From assembly GCF_000721105.1 (NCBI RefSeq), contig NZ_JOEV01000015.1, forward strand, positions 71,532-135,531: a stretch of 64,000 nucleotides of DNA. The letters run 5' to 3'. The notes under the pieces were generated by a model that did no database searches, was not told where the DNA came from, and saw only the letters and a list, made by a program, of their open reading frames with translations. This DNA comes from Streptomyces cellulosae (GTDB lineage: Bacteria; Actinomycetota; Actinomycetes; Streptomycetales; Streptomycetaceae). The position numbers and the translations under genes are program-made. This document shows positions 30,123-38,051 of this stretch, piece by piece. Numbering within the stretch: the stretch's first letter is position 1; every line of letters starts with the position of its first letter.

Positions 30123-30818
30123 ATGCGTATTCCGGCGCACTCGGTATGCACGGCGATCCGGGACGACATCGTCGCGGGTGTCTACGAGCGCGGCAGCCGG
30201 CTCACCGAGGAACTGCTCGCGCGCCGCTACGGGGTCTCGCGCGTCCCCGTCCGCGAGGCCCTGCGCACGCTGGAGGCGGAAGGCTTCGTGGTGACCCGGC
30301 GGCACGCGGGCGCGTGCGTCGCGGAACCCACCGAACAGGAGGGCACCGACCTCCTGGAGATGCGGATGCTGCTGGAGCCGCTCGGCGCCTCCCGGGCCGC
30401 CCAGCGGCGCACCGAGGCCCATCTCAAGGTGCTGCGCGGCCTGGTCCGGCTGGGCCAGGAGCGGGCGAGGCGGGGCAACAGCGAGGATCTGCGCTCGCTG
30501 GGCAGCTGGTTCCACGAGACGCTCGCCCAGGCCTCCGGCAGCCCCGCGATGACGTCGATGCTGACCCAGCTGCGCCACAAGATCGCCTGGATGTACGCGG
30601 TGGACGCGCCGGCCAACCCGGTGGAGTCCTGGGCGGAGCACGGGGCGATCGTGGACGCGGTGGCGCGCGGCGACAGCGAACGCGCGCGGGCGGTCACGGC
30701 GCTGCACGCCGAGCGCTCGACGAGCGTGCACCGGCTGCGTTTCCCTTCGCAGCCAGATCGCCCGGACCGTGTGAGGAACTCGCAACATCCCGTAAACATG
30801 CCGAGTCTGCGGCATTAA
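30123..30818 (+). CDS. GntR-family (FadR/FCD subgroup) transcriptional regulator
   Basis: A 231-residue regulator. A winged helix occupies residues 5-70 (LTEELLARRYGVSRVPVREA), followed by an FCD-type all-helical effector domain with RMLLEPLGASRAAQRR and a late HGAIVDAVARGD segment. The FCD metal-binding histidines appear partly conserved (WFHETLAQ, EHGAIVDA). The C-terminal 20 residues are not family-like. ATG 30123 has GGCGGAGG seven bases ahead. It converges on ptsH. Target and ligand unknown. Confidence 0.9.
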   Translation: MRIPAHSVCTAIRDDIVAGVYERGSRLTEELLARRYGVSRVPVREALRTLEAEGFVVTRRHAGACVAEPTEQEGTDLLEMRMLLEPLGASRAAQRRTEAHLKVLRGLVRLGQERARRGNSEDLRSLGSWFHETLAQASGSPAMTSMLTQLRHKIAWMYAVDAPANPVESWAEHGAIVDAVARGDSERARAVTALHAERSTSVHRLRFPSQPDRPDRVRNSQHPVNMPSLRH

Positions 30819-30888
30819 CACAGCCGCCGTATACAAAGAGAAGCTAATTCGCGGGGGATTATTTCTGCTGCCCGTCACCGGGAAATGC

Positions 30889-30922
30889 GAAGGGCTCGCC
30901 CGATAATTCGGACGAGCCCTTC
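30889..30922. terminator. Bidirectional terminator between GntR gene and ptsH
   Basis: A 10-bp stem (GAAGGGCTCG at 30889-30898 with 30913-30922) extended inward by CCGA/TCGG after one-base bulges. It lies between two convergent genes. Confidence 0.85.
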
Positions 30923-30946
30923 TGTGGTGCGTTACGGCGTCTGCGC

Positions 30947-31228
30947 TCAGACGGTCTCGGGAAGTTCCTCGAGGCCCTCGGAAACGAGCTTCGCGAGACG
31001 GTCGAGGGCTGCGTCCGCCCCCTCGGCGTCGGAGGCGAGGACGATCTCCTCGCCGCCCTGGGCGCCGAGGCCGAGAACGGCCAGCATGGAGGCCGCGTTG
31101 ACGGGGTTGCCGTCAGCCTTGGAGATCGTCACCGGGATACCTGCGGCCGTGGCGGCCCGGACGAAGATGGAAGCGGGGCGGGCGTGGAGACCCTCGGCCC
31201 AGCCGACGTTGACGCGGCGCTCAGCCAT
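30947..31228 (-). CDS. ptsH: Phosphocarrier protein HPr of the sugar PTS
   Basis: A 93-residue HPr. The phosphorylated His15 lies in GLHARPAS, and Ser47 in AASMLAVLGLG corresponds to the regulatory serine of Gram-positive HPr. It carries phosphate from enzyme I to EIIA components during sugar uptake. It stands alone, without ptsI, as usual in Streptomyces. ATG 31228 has GAAGGG upstream. It is divergent from the acetyltransferase gene. Confidence 0.96.
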   Translation of the reverse strand: MAERRVNVGWAEGLHARPASIFVRAATAAGIPVTISKADGNPVNAASMLAVLGLGAQGGEEIVLASDAEGADAALDRLAKLVSEGLEELPETV

Positions 31229-31403
31229 GTGATGATGCCCTTCGGTGTATCAGGTTGTCTAGACCAGTTTTCCACACGTGAAGCTACCCGGAGCGGTCCT
31301 TCGTCCCGCTCCTTCGTGGCATCGGACCGCGGCCTCGGTCCGACATCCGTCCTCCACAGACTGCCTCGCGCCGTTGTCGTACGCGAGCCGTACTCTGGGG
31401 CCC

Positions 31404-34295
31404 ATGCAGACCTCGTCGGACCGGCACGAGTACCCCGCCCACTGGGAGGCCGACGTGGTGCTGCGCGACGGGGGTACCGCGCGCATCCGGCCCATCACCG
31501 TCGATGACGCCGATCGCCTCGTCAGCTTCTACGAGCAGGTATCGGACGAGTCGAAGTACTACCGCTTCTTCGCGCCCTACCCTCGCCTGTCCGCCAAGGA
31601 CGTCCACCGCTTCACGCACCACGACTTCGTGGACCGGGTGGGACTCGCGGCCACCATCGGCGGCGAGTTCATCGCCACCGTACGCTACGACCGCATCGGC
31701 CCCGACGGGATGCCCGCCTCTTCCCACCCGTCGCCCACCGCCACACCTGCCGGAGGAAGCGTCGCGTCCGCCCCTCCCGTCTCCGACGAGGCCGAGGTCG
31801 CCTTCCTCGTCCAGGACGCCCACCAGGGGCGGGGGGTCGCCTCCGCCCTGCTCGAACACATCGCGGCCGTCGCCCGCGAGCGGGGCATCCGCCGGTTCGC
31901 CGCCGAGGTCCTCCCCGCCAACAACAAGATGATCAAGGTCTTCACGGACGCCGGCTACACCCAGAAGCGCAGCTTCGAGGACGGCGTCGTACGCCTGGAG
32001 TTCGACCTGGAACCGACGGACCGCTCGCTCGCCGTGCAGTACGCGCGCGAACAGCGCGCCGAGGGGCGGTCCGTGCAGCGGTTGCTGATGCCCGGATCCG
32101 TCGCCGTGATCGGGACCGGCCGTACGCCCGGCGGGGTGGGGCGCAGCGTCCTCGCCAACCTCAGGGACGCCGGGTTCACGGGCCGCCTCCACGCCGTGAA
32201 CAGGTCCCTGCCCGAGGGGCAGAAGGAACTCGACGGGGTGCCCGCCCACCGCTCGGTGCGCGACATCGACGGGCCGGTCGACCTCGCCGTCGTCGCCGTG
32301 CGCGCGGAGCACGTGCCGGAGGTCGTCGAGGAATGCGGCCGGCACGGCGTGCAAGGGCTCGTCGTGCTCTCCGCCGGGTATGCCGAGAGCGGGGCCGAGG
32401 GGCGCGAGCGCCAGCGCGAACTCGTCCGGCACGCGCGCGCGTACGGCATGCGGATCATCGGCCCGAACGCCTTCGGGATCATCAACACCTCGGCGGAGGT
32501 ACGGCTGAACGCCTCCCTCGCCCCCGAGATGCCCCGGCCCGGGCGGATCGGCCTCTTCTCCCAGTCCGGCGCCATCGGCATCGCCCTGCTCTCCCGCCTG
32601 CACCGGCGCGGCGGCGGGGTCACCGGGGTGACCGGTGTGTCGACGTTCGTCTCGGCCGGCAACCGGGCGGACGTCTCCGGCAACGACGTCCTTCAGTACT
32701 GGTACGACGACCCGGACACCGACGTCGCGCTGATGTACCTGGAGTCCATCGGCAATCCGCGCAAGTTCACCCGTCTCGCACGCCGGACGGCCGCGGCGAA
32801 GCCGCTGGTCGTGGTGCAGGGCGCGGGCTCCGCTCCGCAGGGCCACGCCGTACGGGCGACACGGTTGCCGCATGCCACGGTGTCCGCGCTGCTGCGCCAA
32901 GCCGGGGTGATCCGGGTGGAGACGATCACAGAACTGGTGGACACGGGGCTGCTGCTCGCGCGGCAGCCGCTGCCGGACGGCGCCCGGGTGGCGATCCTCG
33001 GCAACTCCGAGTCGCTCGGCCTGCTCACGTACGACGCCTGTCTCTCCGAGGACCTTCGACCGCTGCATCCGCTGGACCTGACGACAGCGGCCTCGCCGGC
33101 GGACTTCCACCGGGCCCTGTCGAGCGCGCTGGCGGACGACGCGTGCGACGCGGTGGTGGTGACGGCGATACCGGCGGTGGGGGAGGGCTCCGCCGGCGAC
33201 GCGGCGCTGGCCGAAGCCCTCAGGTCCGCCGCCGAGCGGGTCCCCGGCAAGCCGGTGCTGGTGGTCCACGTGGAGCTCGGGGGACTGGCGGAAGCCCTCT
33301 CGGCCGCGACGAGCACCGCACCGCAGGCGGGCTCGACCCCGTCCGGCGCCCCCGAGCGGCCCCATCCCCTGCGTCCCTTGGACCGGCTGGCCGCCAAGAC
33401 GACCGACGAGGTGCCCGCCCCCCAGAACTGCTCCCGCCTCATCCCCGCCTACCCCGCCGCCGAACGCGCCGTCCGAGCCCTCTCCGAAGTGGTCCGGTAC
33501 GCGCAGTGGCGGCGCGACGCCGCCGAGCCCGGCAAGGTGCCCGGCTACGAGGACATCGACGAGAAGGGCGCCGCCGCGCTGATCGACGGGCTGCTCGCGC
33601 GCGGGCAGGGCCTCACCCTCGGCACCGAGGAGACCTGCGAGCTGCTCGGTACGTACGGCGTGCGGGTGCACCGGGCCCTGCCCGCCCCCACGCCCGACGA
33701 CGCCGTCCGGGCCGCCCGCGACCTCGGCTACCCGGTCGCCCTCAAGGCCACCGCCCCGCACCTGCGCCACCGCGCCGACCTGGGCGGCGTACGTCTGGAT
33801 CTCACGGACGAGGAGCAACTGCGGCGGGCCTACGGTGAGTTGACCGAGCTGTTCGGGACGCCGGAGGAGTTGCGGCCCGTGGTGCAGAGGATGGCACCGC
33901 GGGGAGTCGACACCGTCGTCAGAGCCGTCATCGACCCGGCGGCAGGAGCCGTCCTGTCGTTCGGGCTCGCCGGGGCCGCCTCCCAGTTGCTCGGGGACAT
34001 GGCGCACCGGCTCGTCCCGGTCACCGACCGGGAAGCCACCTCTCTGGTCCGGTCGATCCGGACGGCACCCCTCCTCTTCGGCTGGCGCGGCTCCACCCCC
34101 GTCGACACCCCCGCGCTGGAGGAACTGCTGCTGCGGGTGTCACGGCTGGTCGACGACCACCCGGAGGTCGTCGCGGTCACCCTCGAGCCGGTCGTCGTCG
34201 CCCCGCGCGGCCTGAGCGTCCTCGGCGCCTCGGTGCGCCTGGCGCCCCCGCCCGCCCGTGACGACCTGGGCCCCCGGACACTCCCCGCGTACTGA
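31404..34295 (+). CDS. patA: Protein lysine acetyltransferase with acyl-CoA synthetase-like domains (Pat type, GNAT at N-terminus)
   Basis: A 963-residue multidomain protein. Residues 1-200 form a GNAT acetyltransferase with the acetyl-CoA loop in QDAHQGRGVASALLEH. Then come a CoA-binding Rossmann domain (VAVIGTGRTPGGVGRSVLAN), a succinyl-CoA ligase-like domain (LFSQSGAIGIALLSR) and a C-terminal ATP-grasp domain (VALKATAPHLRHRADLGGV). This order is the reverse of enteric Pat/YfiQ, where GNAT is C-terminal, and matches the Streptomyces Pat that acetylates acyl-CoA synthetases. Whether the ligase part is catalytic is unclear. ATG 31404 is chosen by the start of homology; only a weak ribosome-binding site precedes it. 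The symbol is tentative. Confidence 0.88.
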   Translation: MQTSSDRHEYPAHWEADVVLRDGGTARIRPITVDDADRLVSFYEQVSDESKYYRFFAPYPRLSAKDVHRFTHHDFVDRVGLAATIGGEFIATVRYDRIGPDGMPASSHPSPTATPAGGSVASAPPVSDEAEVAFLVQDAHQGRGVASALLEHIAAVARERGIRRFAAEVLPANNKMIKVFTDAGYTQKRSFEDGVVRLEFDLEPTDRSLAVQYAREQRAEGRSVQRLLMPGSVAVIGTGRTPGGVGRSVLANLRDAGFTGRLHAVNRSLPEGQKELDGVPAHRSVRDIDGPVDLAVVAVRAEHVPEVVEECGRHGVQGLVVLSAGYAESGAEGRERQRELVRHARAYGMRIIGPNAFGIINTSAEVRLNASLAPEMPRPGRIGLFSQSGAIGIALLSRLHRRGGGVTGVTGVSTFVSAGNRADVSGNDVLQYWYDDPDTDVALMYLESIGNPRKFTRLARRTAAAKPLVVVQGAGSAPQGHAVRATRLPHATVSALLRQAGVIRVETITELVDTGLLLARQPLPDGARVAILGNSESLGLLTYDACLSEDLRPLHPLDLTTAASPADFHRALSSALADDACDAVVVTAIPAVGEGSAGDAALAEALRSAAERVPGKPVLVVHVELGGLAEALSAATSTAPQAGSTPSGAPERPHPLRPLDRLAAKTTDEVPAPQNCSRLIPAYPAAERAVRALSEVVRYAQWRRDAAEPGKVPGYEDIDEKGAAALIDGLLARGQGLTLGTEETCELLGTYGVRVHRALPAPTPDDAVRAARDLGYPVALKATAPHLRHRADLGGVRLDLTDEEQLRRAYGELTELFGTPEELRPVVQRMAPRGVDTVVRAVIDPAAGAVLSFGLAGAASQLLGDMAHRLVPVTDREATSLVRSIRTAPLLFGWRGSTPVDTPALEELLLRVSRLVDDHPEVVAVTLEPVVVAPRGLSVLGASVRLAPPPARDDLGPRTLPAY

Positions 34296-34356
34296 GACCG
34301 AACGAGACCCCCGCGAGCGTGCCTCGCAGTCAGTGGGCCACCGTAGGATGGACGTC

Positions 34357-34944
34357 ATGGCCAAGACCAGTACGACGACCCAGGGGCTGCGGACGGCGAT
34401 CGAGCGCAGCGGCTACTACCCGACCCTCGTGGCCGAGGCGGTGGAGGCCGCTGTGGGCGGCGAGCCCATCCGGTCGTACCTGGTCCATCAGGAGACGACG
34501 TTCGACCAGAACGAGGTGCGGCGGCATGTGACCGTGCTCGTCCTCACCGACACCCGCTTCATCGTCAGCCACACCGACGAGCAGGCCGAGGACACCACCT
34601 CCCCGACGCCGTACGCCACCACGTCCACCGAGTCCGTGAAGATCGGCCGGATCTCCTCGGTCGTGGTCAGCCGGGTGGTGGCCAATCCGGAGCAGTACCA
34701 GCCGGGCACCCTGCCCCGCGAGGTCGTGCTGACCATCGGCTGGGGCGCCGTCTCCCGGATCGACCTGGAGCCCGCCGCCTGCGGCGACCCCAACTGCGAG
34801 GCCGACCACGGCTACACCGGCAGCTCGACGGCGGACGACCTCAGCCTCCGGGTGAGCGAGGCGGGGGACGGCCCGGACACCGTGCGCCAGGCGCTCGCCT
34901 TCGCGCAGGCCATCTCCGAGGCGACCGCGGACGTCACCCGCTGA
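34357..34944 (+). CDS. DUF5998 family protein
   Basis: A 195-residue cytoplasmic protein matching the DUF5998 family. It starts TQGLRTAIERSGYYP, has a beta-rich centre with THRS-like ESVKIGRISSVVVSRVV, and contains ACGDPNCEADHGYTG, a Cys/His cluster that could bind metal. Function unknown. TAGGAT ends nine bases before ATG 34357, suggesting a leaderless transcript; ATG 34348 is an alternative. The stop overlaps the next ATG by one base, so it is coupled to the phosphodiesterase gene. Confidence 0.85.
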   Translation: MAKTSTTTQGLRTAIERSGYYPTLVAEAVEAAVGGEPIRSYLVHQETTFDQNEVRRHVTVLVLTDTRFIVSHTDEQAEDTTSPTPYATTSTESVKIGRISSVVVSRVVANPEQYQPGTLPREVVLTIGWGAVSRIDLEPAACGDPNCEADHGYTGSSTADDLSLRVSEAGDGPDTVRQALAFAQAISEATADVTR

Positions 34945-36152
34945 TGGTGCATCCCGCCTCCGCCTGGGACCACCATCCGCAGCCGCTCGCCCTCGACTCC
35001 GCGCCCGTCCCCGCGTACGGCTCCGGATCCCTCGCCGACCTGCTGCCCACCCTGGCCGCCGGCATGGCCGTGCCCGGGACCACCGCGACCCTCCCCGAGC
35101 TGACCCCCGCCGACCGGAACTGTGTGTTCCTGATCGACGGCCTCGGCTGGGAGCAGCTCAAGGCGCACCCGGACGAGGCGCCGTTCATGACCTCACTCCT
35201 CGGCAGCTCGCGCGGCGGCACCGGACAGCCGCTGACCACCGGCTTCCCGGCGACCACCGCCACCTCTCTCGCCTCCGTGGGCACCGGGCTGCCGCCGGGC
35301 GCCCACGGCCTGCCCGGCTACACCGTGCGCAATCCGGCCACCGGTGAGCTGATGAACCAGCTGCGCTGGCAGCCGTGGACGTCACCGGCCGCCTGGCAGC
35401 CGTATCCCACCGTCTTCCAGCGGGCCGAGCGGGCCGGTGTGCACGCGGCCCAGGTCTCGTCCCCCACCTTCGAGAGCACCCCGCTGACCAAGGTCGCGCT
35501 CAGCGGAGGAACCTTCCACGGGCGGCAGACCGGCGAGGAGCGCATGGACGTCGCGGCCGAGCAACTGGCCGCCGGCGACCGCTCCCTGGTCTACACGTAC
35601 TACGCCGAGGTCGACGGCGCCGGCCACCGCTTCGGCATCGACTCCGACACCTGGCGCGGGCGCCTCATGTACGTCGACCGGCTGGTGCAGCGGCTGGCCG
35701 AGCAACTGCCCCCGCGCACCGCGCTCTACGTCACCGCCGACCACGGCATGATCGACGTCCCCTTCGACGAGGACCACCGCATCGACTTCGACGCGGACTG
35801 GGAACTGCGCGCCGGGGTCGCCCTGCTGGGCGGCGAGGGCCGGGCCCGCCACGTCTACGCGGTGCCGGGCGCCGAGAACGACGTGCTGACCTGCTGGCGC
35901 GAGGTCCTCGGCGAGCAGTTCTGGGTCGCCTCGCGGGACGAGGCGATCGCGGCGGGCTGGTTCGGACCGCCCGAGCAGGTCGAGCGGCGGGTGCACGACC
36001 GGATCGGCGACGTGGTCGCCGCAGCGCGCGACGACGTCCTCGTCATCGCTTCGGAGCGGGAGCCCAAGGAGTCGGCGATGGTCGGCAACCACGGCTCGAT
36101 GACCCCCGCCGAACAGCTGGTCCCGCTCCTCGAAGTACGCTCTGACGCCTGA
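34944..36152 (+). CDS. Alkaline phosphatase superfamily protein (nucleotide pyrophosphatase/phosphodiesterase type)
   Basis: A 402-residue metal-dependent hydrolase. The first metal/nucleophile region is FLIDGLGWEQL with the Thr-rich nucleophile segment TTGFPATTATSLASVGTG. Later metal ligands are EVDGAGHRFG, TADHGMID and NHGSMTP. This is the type I phosphodiesterase/nucleotide pyrophosphatase pattern. There is no signal peptide, so it is probably cytoplasmic. Substrate unknown. It overlaps the DUF5998 stop by one base, and tdk follows after 42 bp, probably in the same operon. Confidence 0.9.
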   Translation: MVHPASAWDHHPQPLALDSAPVPAYGSGSLADLLPTLAAGMAVPGTTATLPELTPADRNCVFLIDGLGWEQLKAHPDEAPFMTSLLGSSRGGTGQPLTTGFPATTATSLASVGTGLPPGAHGLPGYTVRNPATGELMNQLRWQPWTSPAAWQPYPTVFQRAERAGVHAAQVSSPTFESTPLTKVALSGGTFHGRQTGEERMDVAAEQLAAGDRSLVYTYYAEVDGAGHRFGIDSDTWRGRLMYVDRLVQRLAEQLPPRTALYVTADHGMIDVPFDEDHRIDFDADWELRAGVALLGGEGRARHVYAVPGAENDVLTCWREVLGEQFWVASRDEAIAAGWFGPPEQVERRVHDRIGDVVAAARDDVLVIASEREPKESAMVGNHGSMTPAEQLVPLLEVRSDA

Positions 36153-36194
36153 GGGCCCCTCTCCGTCCGCACATCGAAAGGTGCTCGACCCACC

Positions 36195-36845
36195 ATGCCC
36201 GAGCTGGTGTTCTTCTCAGGAACGATGGACTGCGGGAAGTCGACTCTGGCGCTCCAGATCGGACACAACCGCTCGGCCCGGGGGCTCCAAGGCGTGATCT
36301 TCACGCGGGACGACCGGGCGGGCGAGGGGAAGCTGTCCTCGCGACTGGGCCTGGTCACGGAGGCTGTCGAGGCCACCGAGGGTATGGATATGTACGGGTA
36401 TCTGATCGGTCAGTTGTCCAAGGGCGGCAAGGTCGACTACGTGATCGTCGACGAGGCGCAGTTCCTCGCGCCGGAGCAGATCGACCAGCTGGCGCGGGTC
36501 GTGGACGACCTCGGTCTCGATGTCTTCGCCTTCGGTATCACCACTGACTTCCGCACCAGGCTCTTCCCTGGTTCGCAGCGGCTGATCGAGCTCGCCGACC
36601 GGATCGAAGCCCTCCAGGTGGAGGCCCTGTGCTGGTGCGGCGCCCGGGCAACGCACAACGCCCGTACGGTGGGCGGTGAGATGGTGGTCGAGGGCGCTCA
36701 GGTGGTCGTCGGGGACGTCAACCGCCCGGCGGAGGAGACCGGTTACGAGGTCCTGTGCCGCCGGCACCACCTCCGTCGGATGACTGCTGCTTCAGCCCGC
36801 GCGGGCGCGCTGTCCCCCGACGTCCTGCCGGTCACATCCGCTTGA
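36195..36845 (+). CDS. tdk: Thymidine kinase, type II
   Basis: A 216-residue thymidine kinase that phosphorylates thymidine in the salvage pathway. The P-loop is GTMDCGKST (residues 9-17), Walker B/DEAQ is VDEAQFL, and a lasso/zinc region carries CWCGARATHN and CRRHHLRR, giving the structural zinc site. Its length is normal for the family. GAAAGG precedes the ATG by about 10 bases. Confidence 0.95.
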   Translation: MPELVFFSGTMDCGKSTLALQIGHNRSARGLQGVIFTRDDRAGEGKLSSRLGLVTEAVEATEGMDMYGYLIGQLSKGGKVDYVIVDEAQFLAPEQIDQLARVVDDLGLDVFAFGITTDFRTRLFPGSQRLIELADRIEALQVEALCWCGARATHNARTVGGEMVVEGAQVVVGDVNRPAEETGYEVLCRRHHLRRMTAASARAGALSPDVLPVTSA

Positions 36846-36937
36846 CGGCGAGATTCTCTCTCCGCTTCGGGGCACTGCAGGCCCACCGTGCCCTACGCTG
36901 ACACACGACCTGTGCGTGGCAAACGGTGGAGGGTGTC

Positions 36938-37321
36938 GTGGACCCGATTGCACCTGAACTGCTCATGGCCCTGGCCGGAGGCACCGCGGGTGCTGCGGGG
37001 GAGCAGATCTGGACGTCCCTGCGAAACCTGGTCGGACGACGGTCGTCCGCCGGAGAGCCGAACCACGAGAGCGAGTTGACGGCCCTCGCCGAGGCGGCCG
37101 ACAGCGCGGAGCGTGCCACGGAACTGGCCGAGGCACTGGCTCTCCGCGCCCGGCAGGATCCCGCCTTTGCCGAGGCCCTCGCGGCTTGGCGCCGGGAGGC
37201 CGAGGCACTGGAAGGTACGCGGACCGGCTCGGGCGACGTGCGCAATGTGATCTCCGGCGGCACGCAGAGCACTGTCGTGCAGGCGCGGGACGTTCACGGT
37301 TCCATCAACCTCGGTGGCTGA
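36938..37321 (+). CDS. Small helical protein with C-terminal amyloid-signalling-like motif
   Basis: A 127-residue protein of unknown function. Residues 7-32 form a Gly/Ala-rich hydrophobic helix (LLMALAGGTAGAAGEQIW), reminiscent of HeLo/Bell-type membrane-active helices. Residues 44-92 are an Ala/Glu/Arg-rich helical bundle. Residues 103-125 carry a motif of the form N-x11-V-Q-x5-G-x2-N (Asn103, Gln115, Gly121, Asn124; NVISGGTQSTVVQARDVHG) that resembles bacterial amyloid signalling motifs. A motif in the same register occurs at the N-terminus of the NACHT protein at 47075-49678. GTG 36938 follows GGAGGG; GTG 36926 is an alternative. I infer an effector role; the sequence does not prove it. 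Confidence 0.72.
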   Translation: MDPIAPELLMALAGGTAGAAGEQIWTSLRNLVGRRSSAGEPNHESELTALAEAADSAERATELAEALALRARQDPAFAEALAAWRREAEALEGTRTGSGDVRNVISGGTQSTVVQARDVHGSINLGG

Positions 37322-37410
37322 CGGGGTCGTGCAGGGCTGGTCGGTGCTGCACGAGAGAACCGAGCACGGGCCGGGCGACGCAGCTGTTCCAGCCCACGCG
37401 ACAGGCTCCC

Positions 37411-37440
37411 CTGACGCGTCGTGCTCCTTTGGTCTACTGT
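37411..37440 (+). promoter_or_regulatory. Candidate promoter for the chaperone/GTPase cluster
   Basis: CTGACG (37411-37416) and TACTGT (37435-37440) are separated by 18 bp, close to the HrdB-type consensus. The predicted transcription start falls at about 37447-37448, at an in-frame GTG, suggesting a leaderless mRNA. Confidence 0.6.
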
Positions 37441-37447
37441 GAGCGAT

Positions 37448-37942
37448 GTGCCGGAATGCGTTGAACCCTGTTCGCTTGCAGGTGAGTTCACTGCAGCACT
37501 CGCTCGTCAGCAACAACTCGCCGAGCGCCGTGAGGAGATCGTCACCAGGCTGCATGACGAGGTCGAGCGGCTGCGCCGAGGCGAGATCGACATGGCGCTC
37601 GATCTCGTGCGCCACTCCCTGATTCGGCTCCATGACCAGATCCTGCGCCAGGCCGAACACGTCACCGGCCCGCTCGACGTCGACGAACTGCGGGCCCTGC
37701 TGACCGCGCTGGCCGACGAGGCGGCGGACACCGTGGCCAGGACCGGCGTACAGCGGTACGTCCCCCGGCCCGGCGAGGCTTTCGACATGACGTCGCAGCG
37801 TCCGGTGGGCCGCGCCGTCGCGGAAGGGCCTGAGGCGGACCGGACGGTGGCGCGCGTCGTGGCGGCCGGATTCGTTCAGGGGGAGCGCGTCGTACGCAAG
37901 GCCGACGTCGTGGTTTCCCGGTGGGAACCGGATACGCCATGA
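37448..37942 (+). CDS. GrpE-like nucleotide exchange factor
   Basis: A 164-residue protein. The N-terminal half is a long helix (ARQQQLAERREEIVTRLHDE and onward). The C-terminal half resembles the GrpE beta-domain: GVQRYVPRPGEAFDMTSQRP, then TVARVVAAGFVQGERVVRKA, ending VVVSRW. This parallels canonical GrpE (Q-x-Y-x-P...G-E-x-F-D, and V-x-x-G-F/Y-x-x-G-x-R-V-L/V-R-P/K-A). It directly precedes an Hsp70 gene, so it is most likely that protein's exchange factor. GTG 37448 fits a leaderless start; GTG 37439 is the alternative. A separate full DnaK-GrpE-DnaJ operon is expected elsewhere in the genome. Confidence 0.78.
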   Translation: MPECVEPCSLAGEFTAALARQQQLAERREEIVTRLHDEVERLRRGEIDMALDLVRHSLIRLHDQILRQAEHVTGPLDVDELRALLTALADEAADTVARTGVQRYVPRPGEAFDMTSQRPVGRAVAEGPEADRTVARVVAAGFVQGERVVRKADVVVSRWEPDTP

Positions 37943-38051
37943 ACGTCTCCGTCTCCGGTGGGCTCCGAGGGCATGGCTTACAACAAGGACAACTGACGGG
38001 ACAACAGCGGGACGGGCGCGACGCGCGGCCGTCCCGGCGGCGGGAGACCGT

